In this document: positions 13,499 through 21,090 of the stretch, in pieces
How the letters are laid out: the number at the start of each line of letters is the position of its first letter
How positions within the stretch are numbered: position 1 is the first letter of the stretch
NCBI GenBank assembly: GCA_964389545.1
Contig: CAYMDN010000018.1
Location: 1 to 24,730, forward strand
Source of the DNA: UMGS1781 sp964389545
Lineage (GTDB): Bacteria; Bacillota; Clostridia; TANB77; CAG-508
Direction of reading: 5' to 3'
Length of the DNA: 24,730 nucleotides
Position numbers and translations under genes: made by a program
The notes under the pieces: generated by a model
What the model was told of the DNA's origin: nothing
The model's input: the letters and a program-made list of their open reading frames with translations, nothing else
Databases searched by the model: none

Positions 13499-13540
13499 CA
13501 CAACATCGGTACCACAATAAGTTGTGCCGAAACACAACAT
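13499..13540. promoter_or_regulatory. Clustered CACAA repeats with a hairpin upstream of the cassette gene
   Basis: CACAACAT occurs at 13499-13506 and 13533-13540, with CACAATAA at 13513-13520. GTTGTG (13521-13526) and CACAAC (13533-13538) form a 6-bp inverted repeat around CCGAAA. The block is GC-richer than the host sequence and lies upstream of the secreted-protein gene. It looks like an operator array or structured leader. I see no clear -10/-35 pair here. Confidence 0.4.
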
Positions 13541-13578
13541 TGATAGTTTACCATAAAATTTAAAGGAAAATTGCAAAA

Positions 13579-13619
13579 GTAAAAAAAAGTAAAAAAAAGA
13601 GTAAAAAAGTGTAAAAAAA
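13579..13619. other. Phased A-tracts (predicted curved DNA)
   Basis: Runs of 8, 8, 6 and 7 A, each preceded by GT, are centred about 10 to 11 bases apart (13584, 13594, 13605, 13616), one helical turn. Such phasing bends DNA. It lies just upstream of the broken response-regulator gene and could act as an upstream promoter element. Confidence 0.6.
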
Positions 13620-13657
13620 TCTATTTATAAACTAATATGTAAATAAAAGGAGAGAAA

Positions 13658-14363
13658 ATGATAAACATATTAGTAGCAGATGATAATATATATTATGCCA
13701 AAGCATTAATAAATTATATTATGAGCAAGAATGAAGAGTTTAGAGTAGTTAATATTTCTACAAATGAAAAAGAAGTAATGGAGAGTTTGAAATCAGGAAA
13801 AATTGATATATTAATATTAGATTTCAAGATGGCTCGGATTGAAAATTATTGATGAAATAAAAATATTAAACTTTGACGTTAGTATTATATTAATTTATGA
13901 TGATGGAAAACTCAGAAATCATATTATAAATAATAACAAAGTAAAGGGTTTTGTAAGCAAATTAGGTGGGCTAGAGAAAGTTAACAAAAAGATAAATGAA
14001 GTTATTAAAAAGACAAATGCAAATGATTCGGAATTAATAAAGAAAAAGATATTAAACGAATTACTTTCTTTAGGATATAATATCAAATATAAAGGTACAA
14101 AATATTTAACAGAGGCTATATATTTAGCTTATCAAAAGCATATAAATGGTGAAATGACAGAATTAAAACAATATTTTTATGAAAAGATTGCAGAAAAGTA
14201 TTCTAAAAATCCAGAAAATATAAAAATAAATATAGTAAATGCAACCGCATCTATGTACACTGCATGTGAAAGAGAGAAACTAAAAAAATATTTTTCATTT
14301 GTATACGACTATAAACCTACTCCCAAAATAGTTATAGATACAGTTTTATCAAAGATAGTATAA
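13658..14363 (+). pseudogene. Spo0A-like response regulator, frame broken in the receiver loop
   Basis: The first frame (13658-13852) reads a receiver start: ILVADDNIYYAKALINYIM with the acidic pair, then IDILILDFKM with the phospho-acceptor Asp, and stops soon after. The second frame continues LKIIDEIKILNFDVSIILIYDD, the conserved Lys region KVKGFVSKLGG, and a Spo0A-type C-terminal DNA-binding domain (ILNELLSLGYNIKYKGTKYLTEAIYLAY, then EKIAEKYSKNPENIKINIVNA). The junction should read about DFKM-PNKD-GLKII as in the paralogue at 14523. Only four bases remain between ATG and GGA instead of twelve, which fits an 8-base deletion. The second frame has no RBS. The usual Thr/Ser of the receiver is also replaced by Asp. 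RBS AGGAG precedes 13658. Confidence 0.75.
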
Positions 14364-14397
14364 AGAACTAGAATTTTTATAAAATTCTAGTTCTTTA
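14362..14397 (+). terminator. Intrinsic terminator of the broken regulator gene
   Basis: AAAGAACTAGAATTTT (14362-14377) pairs with AAAATTCTAGTTCTTT (14381-14396), a 16-bp stem with a 3-base loop. It begins inside the stop codon. Confidence 0.9.
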
Positions 14398-14446
14398 TTC
14401 ATGATGAAATAATTTTCTAACGAGTAAACAATTTATGTAAAATTCA

Positions 14447-14475
14447 TTTACTTTCAAAAAATAATTTGTTATAAT
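14447..14475 (+). promoter_or_regulatory. Extended -10 promoter of the intact Spo0A-like regulator
   Basis: TTTACT (14447-14452), a 17-base spacer and TATAAT (14470-14475), with TGT immediately before the -10 (extended -10). The RBS GGAGG is at 14512-14516. Confidence 0.75.
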
Positions 14476-14522
14476 ATATAATTATTCAATTAAATATTTT
14501 GTAGTATTTTCGGAGGAAACGT

Positions 14523-15227
14523 ATGGTTAAAATTCTTATAGCAGAAAACGATATGCCAAGTAGCGTTACTCTTTCGAATTCAATCAATGCCCATAAAGAG
14601 TTGCAAGCAATTGCCATAATTAATGATGGAGAACAAGTTATTCCAAAGATTAAGGATTTGCAACCAGATTTTGTAATATTGGATTTAAGGTTACCAAACA
14701 AAGATGGACTAAAAATCTTAGAAGAGATTAATAATGATAGTGAGCTAGAAAATATAAAAGTGATTGTATATTCGGAAGAAATTGAGCGCATTCAAAAAGC
14801 TATTAAGTATGATAGTGTAATAAGGTTTCTACAGAAACAACAAACTAGTATAGAGGATGTTAGTTTAGAAATAAAGAATATTGCTGAATGTGTAGAAAGT
14901 AGAAATATAAATGATGAAGTATTAGAAAAACTTGTTAAAATAGGTTTTCAAACAAAGTGTAAAGGAACTAAATTGCTTAGAGATTGCATAGTATTTTCAA
15001 TTAATGATAACAAAGAAAATATGAATGAAGTTTATAAAACAATTGCATGTATTAGAAAAGAAAGTGAATTAACAGTTAAATCTAATATTAGGTCAGCTGT
15101 AAATAAAATGTGGGGAAATGCTAATCACGAATATGTAAGAAAATATTTAAGATTAGGAGAGAATGATATACCAAGTATTAAAGATGTTGCTATGATGGTA
15201 AAGTATTATGTAGAAAGAACAATATAA
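14523..15227 (+). CDS. Spo0A-like response regulator (REC plus Spo0A-type DNA-binding domain)
   Basis: This 234-residue protein has a receiver at 1-122: acidic residues in ILIAEND, phospho-acceptor Asp54 in VILDLRLPNKDG, Ser84 in VIVYSEE and Lys105 in FLQKQ, all at the expected places. Residues about 130-234 resemble the Spo0A C-terminal domain that binds 0A boxes: LEKLVKIGFQTKCKGTKLLRDCIVFSI, then IRKESELTVKSNIRSAVNKMWG as the recognition region. The GxxxxxKGxxxLrdai pattern matches Spo0A, but overall divergence suggests a paralogue rather than the master sporulation regulator. No kinase gene is adjacent. It has its own promoter and terminator and is a relative of the broken gene at 13658. 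Confidence 0.82.
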   Translation: MVKILIAENDMPSSVTLSNSINAHKELQAIAIINDGEQVIPKIKDLQPDFVILDLRLPNKDGLKILEEINNDSELENIKVIVYSEEIERIQKAIKYDSVIRFLQKQQTSIEDVSLEIKNIAECVESRNINDEVLEKLVKIGFQTKCKGTKLLRDCIVFSINDNKENMNEVYKTIACIRKESELTVKSNIRSAVNKMWGNANHEYVRKYLRLGENDIPSIKDVAMMVKYYVERTI

Positions 15228-15272
15228 AAAAATAAGAATTAATTAAATTTTTTTAATTAGTTCTTATTTTTT
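15226..15272 (+). terminator. Long AT-rich terminator
   Basis: AAAAAATAAGAATTAATTAAA pairs with the T-rich mirror ending at 15272, with a single G-U wobble and a 3 to 5-base loop. It ends the intact regulator gene. A possible minus-strand small gene also stops inside it, at 15264-15266. Confidence 0.85.
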
Positions 15273-15389
15273 ATATGAATTAACGATAATAAGATTTGCA
15301 ATTTTATCAGCAAATGAGTTATAGAAATCTAATTCTAGCTTTTGGTTTATAGAACCTTTGCGTTTTTGATAACGCTTAATTATTCGCAT
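15264..15389 (-). CDS. Possible 41-residue protein or gene remnant
   Basis: ATG at 15387-15389 opens MRIIKRYQKRKGSINQKLELDFYNSFADKIANLIIVNSYKK, with TAA at 15264-15266. The frame continues upstream to a TTG at 15428 (LNKFAIIILFGDN), so it may be a remnant of something longer. There is no good RBS. It lies downstream of, and on the same strand as, the DUF6076-type gene. I know no family. The rest of the interval 15273-15521 shows only A/T-rich sequence with scattered GAGCA repeats. Confidence 0.25.
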   Translation of the reverse strand: MRIIKRYQKRKGSINQKLELDFYNSFADKIANLIIVNSYKK

Positions 15390-15521
15390 ATTATCACCAA
15401 ATAAGATTATAATAGCAAATTTATTCAATGTATTAAATTGAGCAATTTAAAGCATAAAATGTTGAAAAAGAACAGTTTTGAGCATTAAAAAGTAGAAAAA
15501 ATTAAAAAAGAGCAAAAATAT

Positions 15522-16526
15522 CTATTTATTTTTGTTAATCCATTTTATAAATTCTTCAGAAGTTAGCAGATTGGCTTTATAATTAGCAACTTTTTTCTTT
15601 CCAACTTTTTTAAAGTGCTCGTAGTCATCTTTATATTTTTGAATGTCAGGATATCGGCTAGCTATAGTTGCTTTTCTATAGTAAATCTTATTATAGAATT
15701 GCAATGCTTTGTCTTTCTTTAGGGAAGCGTAGTAAACTTTTTTTCTCCCAATTTCTTTACAAGTTTTAGAAGAATTTGGTGCAATGTTACTACAATATTC
15801 AACTTTTTTGTTTTCTGCAATAAAATATCTATTACAGTATTTACAATTTTTAAAATATATTTCTTCTTTTAAAATATCACATAATTGAGCATATAATAGA
15901 GACTCAATATTGTGTGGTATTAAAAAATCAATAGAATCAATTTTAGTTTTTCCCTTGATTAAGCAATTTATAATTTCCTTTTCTGTATTTCCAGGTGATT
16001 TAGTAAAGTAATGCAATGAAAAATACTCAATTCTATGGGCTCTAAGAATTTTAAGTGTTTCATTTGTTCTTTCTAATATATATAATCTTTGTAGAGGAGA
16101 TAATGAAATTACTTTAGAAGATGGATTCAATAATGTATAATCCAATATCATATCAAGTTGTGTTTGAATTCTAATTAATACTTTCAAATTATTATTTGCT
16201 GTATGTTCAAAAAACTCCATATATTTATTTCTAGAACATATACCATTCTTAAATATTTTTGAGTATCTATTTATATTTAGCAATGCTAAAGAATATTTGT
16301 TGAAAAACTTAAGATAATCATCCTTATTAGAAAAATCACAATTTATGAAATCAGTAAAAAAAGTACCAAATGGTTGAGTGTTTATCTGGTATTTTTTTAT
16401 TTTATATTCATGAGATTTTTTTTCGTATAAAATAGGAAAATTAACAATTATTTCATTATGATTTTTTTTATCTACTGCTACACCTATATAACTTAGAATA
16501 CTTTTAATGTAAGCATTTTCATCCAT
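15522..16526 (-). CDS. DUF6076-type protein with a C-terminal zinc-binding motif
   Basis: This 334-residue protein has a helical N-terminal region without signal or membrane segments. A cysteine motif follows at about 228-256: CKYC (C228, C231), EYCSN (C245) and KTCKEIG (C256), consistent with one zinc site. The pattern CxxCxRyFia-N-x-EYC, then TCkeiG, then kkvYYaslKkDka-qfYnk-YyrkaT resembles the DUF6076/CGNR-like zinc-finger proteins frequent in gut Clostridia. The function of that family is not established; nucleic-acid binding is plausible. The start ATG has AAGGAG 7 bases upstream. The gene is opposite in orientation to the Spo0A-like genes on either side. Confidence 0.7.
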   Translation of the reverse strand: MDENAYIKSILSYIGVAVDKKNHNEIIVNFPILYEKKSHEYKIKKYQINTQPFGTFFTDFINCDFSNKDDYLKFFNKYSLALLNINRYSKIFKNGICSRNKYMEFFEHTANNNLKVLIRIQTQLDMILDYTLLNPSSKVISLSPLQRLYILERTNETLKILRAHRIEYFSLHYFTKSPGNTEKEIINCLIKGKTKIDSIDFLIPHNIESLLYAQLCDILKEEIYFKNCKYCNRYFIAENKKVEYCSNIAPNSSKTCKEIGRKKVYYASLKKDKALQFYNKIYYRKATIASRYPDIQKYKDDYEHFKKVGKKKVANYKANLLTSEEFIKWINKNK

Positions 16527-16811
16527 TTAATACTCCTTAAATGTTAAGAACACAAAGTAGAAAAATATAATCTATGCGTCTATTTCAATAAACAATAATT
16601 ATTATTGACTTTGTAATAATGGGATTTTATAATGTGAACAACTTAAGAACATTTACTTTAATATAAATATTCTTATAAGTGAGAAAACATATAGTAAGAA
16701 TAAATTAAAATATTTATGCCCAAGTAAAATTATACTATATGCTTATTGAAAAAATCAATATGAAAAATTCTAGATAAATTCATATGAGAACTATTATATG
16801 GAGATGAGGTA
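16527..16811. other. Intergenic region between divergent genes
   Basis: This AT-rich interval lies between the DUF6076-type gene and the receiver-less Spo0A-like gene. TATTCTTA (16668-16675) and TAAGAATA (16695-16702) form an 8-bp inverted repeat with a 19-base spacer. I could not identify a convincing sigma-A promoter for either side or an 0A box (TGTCGAA). Confidence 0.4.
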
Positions 16812-17168
16812 ATGGAAGAAGAAATAAAGGAGTTTATAAAAAAAGAATTATTAAAATTTGAATTTAAAAGAGCGACAAAAGGATTTAAGTATTTAATAGA
16901 AGTAATATATATTTGCGTAACAGATGAAAATGCAATAGATAACTTAACTAAGAACGTATTTCCTAAAGTTGCTGAAAAGTATAATGAAAAATCATATTCA
17001 AATATAAAATGGTGTATTAATCAAGTGATTTCTACTATGCATAATAATACCAATATGGATAAAATATGTGATTACTTTAATTTAGAAAAGGGTGTTAAAC
17101 CAAGTTTGAAACATATTGTATATACAATAGTTTGTAAATATAATAGGGAATATTGCAATACAAAATAG
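16812..17168 (+). CDS. Receiver-less Spo0A-type DNA-binding protein
   Basis: This 118-residue protein aligns over its whole length with the C-terminal DNA-binding half of the two regulators upstream. FIKKELLKFEFKRATKGFKYLIEVIYICV corresponds to the KGxxxLxeaI segment. FPKVAEKYNEKSYSNIKWCINQVISTM corresponds to the recognition region of Spo0A (iAkkyntt-srVerairhai). KPSLKHIVYTIVCKY matches the last helix. It starts at an ATG after GATGAGGT with no room for a receiver domain. It should therefore bind DNA without phosphorylation control, or heterodimerise with its neighbours. Its stop codon is embedded in the terminator. Confidence 0.65.
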   Translation: MEEEIKEFIKKELLKFEFKRATKGFKYLIEVIYICVTDENAIDNLTKNVFPKVAEKYNEKSYSNIKWCINQVISTMHNNTNMDKICDYFNLEKGVKPSLKHIVYTIVCKYNREYCNTK

Positions 17169-17195
17169 AGTTACTTTATAGTAACTCTATTTTTA
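17162..17195. terminator. Second copy of the bidirectional terminator with both stop codons
   Basis: AAAATAGAGTTACT (17162-17175) pairs with AGTAACTCTATTTT (17180-17193). Stem, loop length and stop placement match 4707-4740: the + TAG is at 17166-17168 and the - TAA at 17193-17195. Only the 4-base loop differs. Confidence 0.9.
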
Positions 17196-18416
17196 TCTAA
17201 GTAGATGGAACCATTTATTAAATACCATCACAAATACATTGCCAAAGCTAATTTTTGATACAGAGTTTGTTGCGATTAAATCAATAGTGTCCAATGTTTC
17301 GTCTCCAAGTTTAAATACAACTTCACCTAATTTATCTCCTTTATTAACTGGAGCCATAACTGAATCTGGAAGTACAACAGTTGTTGTGATATTTGTAATT
17401 TGCCCCTTAGGAATTAAGCTACCAGCGGTTTGATTAAAACTTACATTTACATTTTGTAACGTACCTTTTTCAATAGTTACAGGTTTTAGAATGTCTTGTG
17501 TATTTGTATAAGTATAGTATTCAAAATTACTAAAACCATAATCTAATAATTTTTGAGCTTCTGCAAATCTAACAGCAGAAGTTTCGCCTCTTAAAATTAC
17601 AGCTATTAAGGATAAGTTTTCTCGAGTTGCAGTGGCAGACAAATTAAAAAGAGCAGTTGATGTAGAACCTGTTTTTAATCCAGTACAACCGTTATAGTTT
17701 CTAACTAATTTATTTGTATTAACTAATTGTGACTTTCCATCTCTTAGAGTATCCATCCAAATTGTTGTGTAATTGGTAATTGTAGGGTGGTGTAACATAA
17801 GTTCCCTGGACATTAAAGCTATATCATAACTAGAAGTTACATGTCCATCTTCATCTAAACCATGGCAATTTTTAAAAGTAGTATCATTCATTCCTAATTC
17901 TTGTGCACGTTTATTCATAAGTTCTACAAACATTTCTTGACTGCCTGCAATATATTCTGCCATAGCAACACAACAGTCGTTTGCAGAAACTACACATATA
18001 GCTTTTAACATTTCATTAACAGTAAGCGATTCAGAAACATCTAACCAAATTTGAGAACCACCCATTTTAGAAGCTGCTTCAGAACATGGTACGGCACTGT
18101 CTAAACTAATTCGACCAGAGTCTAAGGCTTCCATAATTAGTAAAATAGTCATAACTTTTGTTACACTCGCAGGGCGTAATTGCTCATGCATATTATGATC
18201 ATAAAGTATAGTGCCAGTTTTTTGATCCATTAAAACTGCACTACCACAAGTTAAGTTAAGAAAATTCCCTTCTTTACTATTAAGCAGAGCAGAAGTAGTA
18301 ATAGCTTCTTCAGCAACTGCACTGGACCATACATATAAACTGTCGTCTGCAAACACTACAAGAGTTGAACAAAACATTATAAATAATATAATTAAAGATA
18401 CAATTTTTTTTATCAA
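17193..18416 (-). CDS. dacF: D-alanyl-D-alanine carboxypeptidase (PBP5/DacF type)
   Basis: This 407-residue, low-molecular-weight penicillin-binding protein removes the terminal D-Ala from peptidoglycan stem peptides at the outer membrane face. It has a signal peptide (KKIVSLIILFIMFCSTLVVFA) and the three active-site motifs: SVTK at 84-87, SAN at 144-146 and KTG at 248-250. A beta-rich S11-type C-terminal domain (from about 305) and a terminal hydrophobic, basic helix (FVMVFNKWFHLLR) for membrane attachment follow. I take the TTG at 18416 as start, because GGAGG lies 8 bases upstream. The in-frame ATG at 18431 overlaps that site. DacF-type proteins often act in spore cortex synthesis. The VanW gene lies upstream on the same strand. 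Confidence 0.9.
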   Translation of the reverse strand: MIKKIVSLIILFIMFCSTLVVFADDSLYVWSSAVAEEAITTSALLNSKEGNFLNLTCGSAVLMDQKTGTILYDHNMHEQLRPASVTKVMTILLIMEALDSGRISLDSAVPCSEAASKMGGSQIWLDVSESLTVNEMLKAICVVSANDCCVAMAEYIAGSQEMFVELMNKRAQELGMNDTTFKNCHGLDEDGHVTSSYDIALMSRELMLHHPTITNYTTIWMDTLRDGKSQLVNTNKLVRNYNGCTGLKTGSTSTALFNLSATATRENLSLIAVILRGETSAVRFAEAQKLLDYGFSNFEYYTYTNTQDILKPVTIEKGTLQNVNVSFNQTAGSLIPKGQITNITTTVVLPDSVMAPVNKGDKLGEVVFKLGDETLDTIDLIATNSVSKISFGNVFVMVFNKWFHLLR

Positions 18417-18477
18417 AATACATTCCTCCATATTTAAAACTATTTTTAAATAATATGTGGAACAATATATTTTATGA

Positions 18478-19086
18478 CTAATAGCTTAATTTGACTATAG
18501 AAACATCTATAGTGTAGTAATTGTTTTTAGCGTAAATTTTTATATCAAAATTGTTATTATTTTTAAATTTAAAATCAGCACCACCATAACTTATACAGGC
18601 ATCTTTTCCTTCTTCAACATAATATACTTTACGTGTATGTGGGTGTCTTTCGGTAACTTCAAGTGATGGGATAACCAAAACAGCATTGTATAGAGTGGTA
18701 CTTACTTGGCATTTTCCACCACCATAATCGGTTTGAATATTTCCATCCATATCAAAAACGTCAGCTTCTTTATATCCTTTTTCAGGAGTGGCTTGTCCAA
18801 CTGTTTCGCAAAATGAAAATTCTTCTCCAGCTTTAACTACAGAACCGCTCAATGTATCACAGCATAATTTCATATTGATTTGTCTATTAACTTCTTCAGG
18901 ATAGTTTACAGGAGTTGAGAAAGAAGAAATAGTTTCTTCTTTTGGAGAATCATTAGATAAAGTTTGAGCAGTATAATCAGAATTAGAAATATACGGAGAT
19001 TCATCTGAAATATTTTGTTGAGATTTATTACTACAACCAACTAAAATGAAAATTGATAAAAATAAGACAATAAGTAAATTTTTCAT
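18478..19086 (-). CDS. VanW family lipoprotein
   Basis: This 202-residue protein begins with a lipoprotein signal (MKNLLIVLFLSIFILVGC, lipobox LVGC, Cys18), then a Ser/Thr/Asn-rich linker to about residue 65. A VanW domain follows: SGSVVKAGEEFSFCETVGQATPEKGYKEADVF, DYGGGKCQVSTTLYNAVL, EVTERHPHTRKVYYV, and a final strand set NNNFDIKIYAKN. VanW domains occur beside vancomycin-resistance and cell-wall genes. Their reaction is not established. The start ATG follows GGAGG; the TTG 12 bases upstream is unlikely. It is 61 bases upstream of the carboxypeptidase gene on the same strand, so they probably form a wall-related operon. Confidence 0.87.
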   Translation of the reverse strand: MKNLLIVLFLSIFILVGCSNKSQQNISDESPYISNSDYTAQTLSNDSPKEETISSFSTPVNYPEEVNRQINMKLCCDTLSGSVVKAGEEFSFCETVGQATPEKGYKEADVFDMDGNIQTDYGGGKCQVSTTLYNAVLVIPSLEVTERHPHTRKVYYVEEGKDACISYGGADFKFKNNNNFDIKIYAKNNYYTIDVSIVKLSY

Positions 19087-19152
19087 AATTTCCTCCAATA
19101 TTAGTATATATAATTAATATCTAATTATACATTATAAAGTCGAATTACCATA

Positions 19153-19182
19153 TTGACTTTTTGTATAATTATATAGTATAGT
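19153..19182 (+). promoter_or_regulatory. Promoter of the MoxR/VWA operon
   Basis: TTGACT (19153-19158), an 18-base spacer and TATAGT (19177-19182). GGAGG follows near 19208-19213 before the ATG at 19220. Confidence 0.75.
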
Positions 19183-19219
19183 ATTTTTGTAGAAAATATA
19201 TTTTCACGGAGGAAGAGAA

Positions 19220-20218
19220 ATGGAAACTGAAGAGAAAACAAACTCAATATCAAGAGAAGAACTATTGAGATGTAACGAGATAATAAAGCAAATATGGGAC
19301 TACTATGGAGAAAGAATAGTGGGACAAAGAACATTAGGAATATCGTTATTAGTATCATTAATTACAAATAGTCATATACTTTTAGAGTCTGTACCAGGAC
19401 TAGCAAAAACTACAGCTGCAAAGGTTATAACTGATGCTGTATCAGGAAGATTTTCAAGAATTCAATGTACACCAGATTTGTTACCAAGTGATATTATGGG
19501 TACACAAATTTATAACCAAGCTAAAAATTCATTTGAAACAAAAGTTGGACCAGTATATTCTAACTTTGTATTATTAGATGAGATAAACAGATCTAGTGCT
19601 AAAACACAGAGTGCTATGCTTGAAGCTATGCAAGAACGCCAAATTACAATAGGTGGAGAGCAGTATAAATTACCAGATATATTTATGGTTATTGCTACAC
19701 AAAACCCAATAGAACAAGAAGGAACTTACTTACTTGCAGAGGCACAATTAGATAGATTTTTATTAAAAGAAAAATTAGATTATCCAAATAAAGAAGAGGA
19801 ACTAGAAGTATTAAACAGAATTGAAAATGATGTATTTATTAATGACAAGCCAATTTTAAAATTAGATGATGTAACATTTTTACAACAAATATGCAAAAAA
19901 GTATATATGGATAAATCAATAAAAGAGTATATAATTAGCATAATTGATGCTACAAGACATATTGATAAAGTGCTTTCGAAAGATGATGCACAATATGTAA
20001 ATATGGGCTCAAGTACTAGAGGTGCAATTGCATTTATGGAAGGTGCTAAAGCTATGGCATTAATAAAGGGAAGAAACTACGTTATTCCAGATGATGTTAA
20101 AGAGTTAAAGTATAGTGTGTTAAGACATAGAATTGAACTTAATTTCTCAGCAGTAGCTGATGGAGTAAGTGTAGAAAGTATAATAGATAAAATAATAGGA
20201 GCTATAAAAACGCCATGA
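19220..20218 (+). CDS. MoxR family AAA+ ATPase
   Basis: This 332-residue protein is a MoxR AAA+ chaperone-like ATPase, a family that usually works with VWA-domain proteins on protein complex maturation. Visible motifs are Walker A ESVPGLAKTT (56-65, Lys63), Walker B FVLLDEINRSSAKTQSAMLEAMQE (from 116, with Asp120-Glu121), sensor 1 ATQNP (159-163) and the arginine-finger segment EAQLDRF (174-180). The C-terminal lid includes STRGAIAFMEGAKAMALIKGRNYVIPDDV. It is the first gene of the operon. Its TGA stop overlaps the ATG of the DUF58 gene, indicating translational coupling. Substrate is unknown. Confidence 0.93.
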   Translation: METEEKTNSISREELLRCNEIIKQIWDYYGERIVGQRTLGISLLVSLITNSHILLESVPGLAKTTAAKVITDAVSGRFSRIQCTPDLLPSDIMGTQIYNQAKNSFETKVGPVYSNFVLLDEINRSSAKTQSAMLEAMQERQITIGGEQYKLPDIFMVIATQNPIEQEGTYLLAEAQLDRFLLKEKLDYPNKEEELEVLNRIENDVFINDKPILKLDDVTFLQQICKKVYMDKSIKEYIISIIDATRHIDKVLSKDDAQYVNMGSSTRGAIAFMEGAKAMALIKGRNYVIPDDVKELKYSVLRHRIELNFSAVADGVSVESIIDKIIGAIKTP

Positions 20219-21090
20219 TAATGAATCATATTATAAAGGTAAAGGCTAATATTTCGATTTATGCAAGCAAAAAAACAGCCAATATATTAGATGGAACGTA
20301 TAAATCTATATACAAGGGCAAAAGCATGAACTTTGAAGACCTTAGAGAATATGTTGTAGGAGATAACATTAAAGATATAGACTGGAAAGCTTCAGCAAGA
20401 AGTGGTGATATTCTTGTAAAACAGTTTATAGCAGAAAAAAAACATAATATAATGCTAGTAATGGATACAGGGAAAAAGATGCTAGCAGATACGCAAAGTA
20501 ATGAATCCAAACGAGAAGTAGCACTTATGAGTGCAGGAACTATAGCATATTTAGCAAATAAAAATGGAGATTATGTAGGTGCAGTTTATGATAAAGATCA
20601 AACCATTACATATTATCCGTTTAATTCTGGGTTATATAATATAGAGAAAATTTTATCAACTTATGAAAAAGACGTTGAAAAAACCAATGTTTCTTATATA
20701 GAAGATACGTTAGAATATATAATTAAAAATATAAGAAAAAGAATGATAGTTTTTATAATTACTGATATTGCAGGGATGGAGAGAATTTCTGCAAACACAA
20801 TTAAAAGACTAGCAACTTTACATGATGTTTTATTTGTAAATATAAATGACGCATATATGACAGGAAACAGAGTGTATGATATTGAGAATAATGCATACAT
20901 TCCAGAATTAATCTTAAATGATGAAAAAGTGCATCAACGTGAAAAAGAAATAAAAGATAAATTACAAAAAAAGTGTATTAACAAATTTAGAAAATACAGA
21001 GTAACAACAACAACAATTAATAGCAATAAAGAAATTGTAAATAAAATAATAAATTTATTAGAAAGGCATAGATATGCAAACATCAGTTAG
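20215..21090 (+). CDS. DUF58 domain protein
   Basis: This 291-residue protein carries the DUF58 signature GKSMNFEDLREYVVGDNIKDIDWKASARSGDILVKQFIAEKKHNIMLVMD at about 35-84. The remainder resembles a von Willebrand A-like fold (DTGKKM at 84-89 in place of a full MIDAS). It lacks the two N-terminal membrane helices present in longer DUF58 proteins. MoxR-DUF58 pairs are a standard module, and DUF58 is thought to be the MoxR partner. The start overlaps the previous stop, and the end overlaps the next gene by 17 bases. Confidence 0.9.
   Translation: MIMNHIIKVKANISIYASKKTANILDGTYKSIYKGKSMNFEDLREYVVGDNIKDIDWKASARSGDILVKQFIAEKKHNIMLVMDTGKKMLADTQSNESKREVALMSAGTIAYLANKNGDYVGAVYDKDQTITYYPFNSGLYNIEKILSTYEKDVEKTNVSYIEDTLEYIIKNIRKRMIVFIITDIAGMERISANTIKRLATLHDVLFVNINDAYMTGNRVYDIENNAYIPELILNDEKVHQREKEIKDKLQKKCINKFRKYRVTTTTINSNKEIVNKIINLLERHRYANIS

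Noticed and set aside
13454..13541. Possible integron attC site (GTTAGGG core and a bulged hairpin) at the right edge of the cassette
   Set aside because: The last base does not fit GTTRRRY, no matching RYYYAAC partner was found at proper distance, and no integrase or second cassette is present.
13839..14363. Independent gene starting at TTG 13839
   Set aside because: There is no ribosome binding site, and its first residues continue a receiver domain that begins in the upstream frame; a disrupted single gene explains both.
13475..16811. Spo0A boxes (TGTCGAA) near the Spo0A-like genes
   Set aside because: None seen in the intergenic sequences on either strand.
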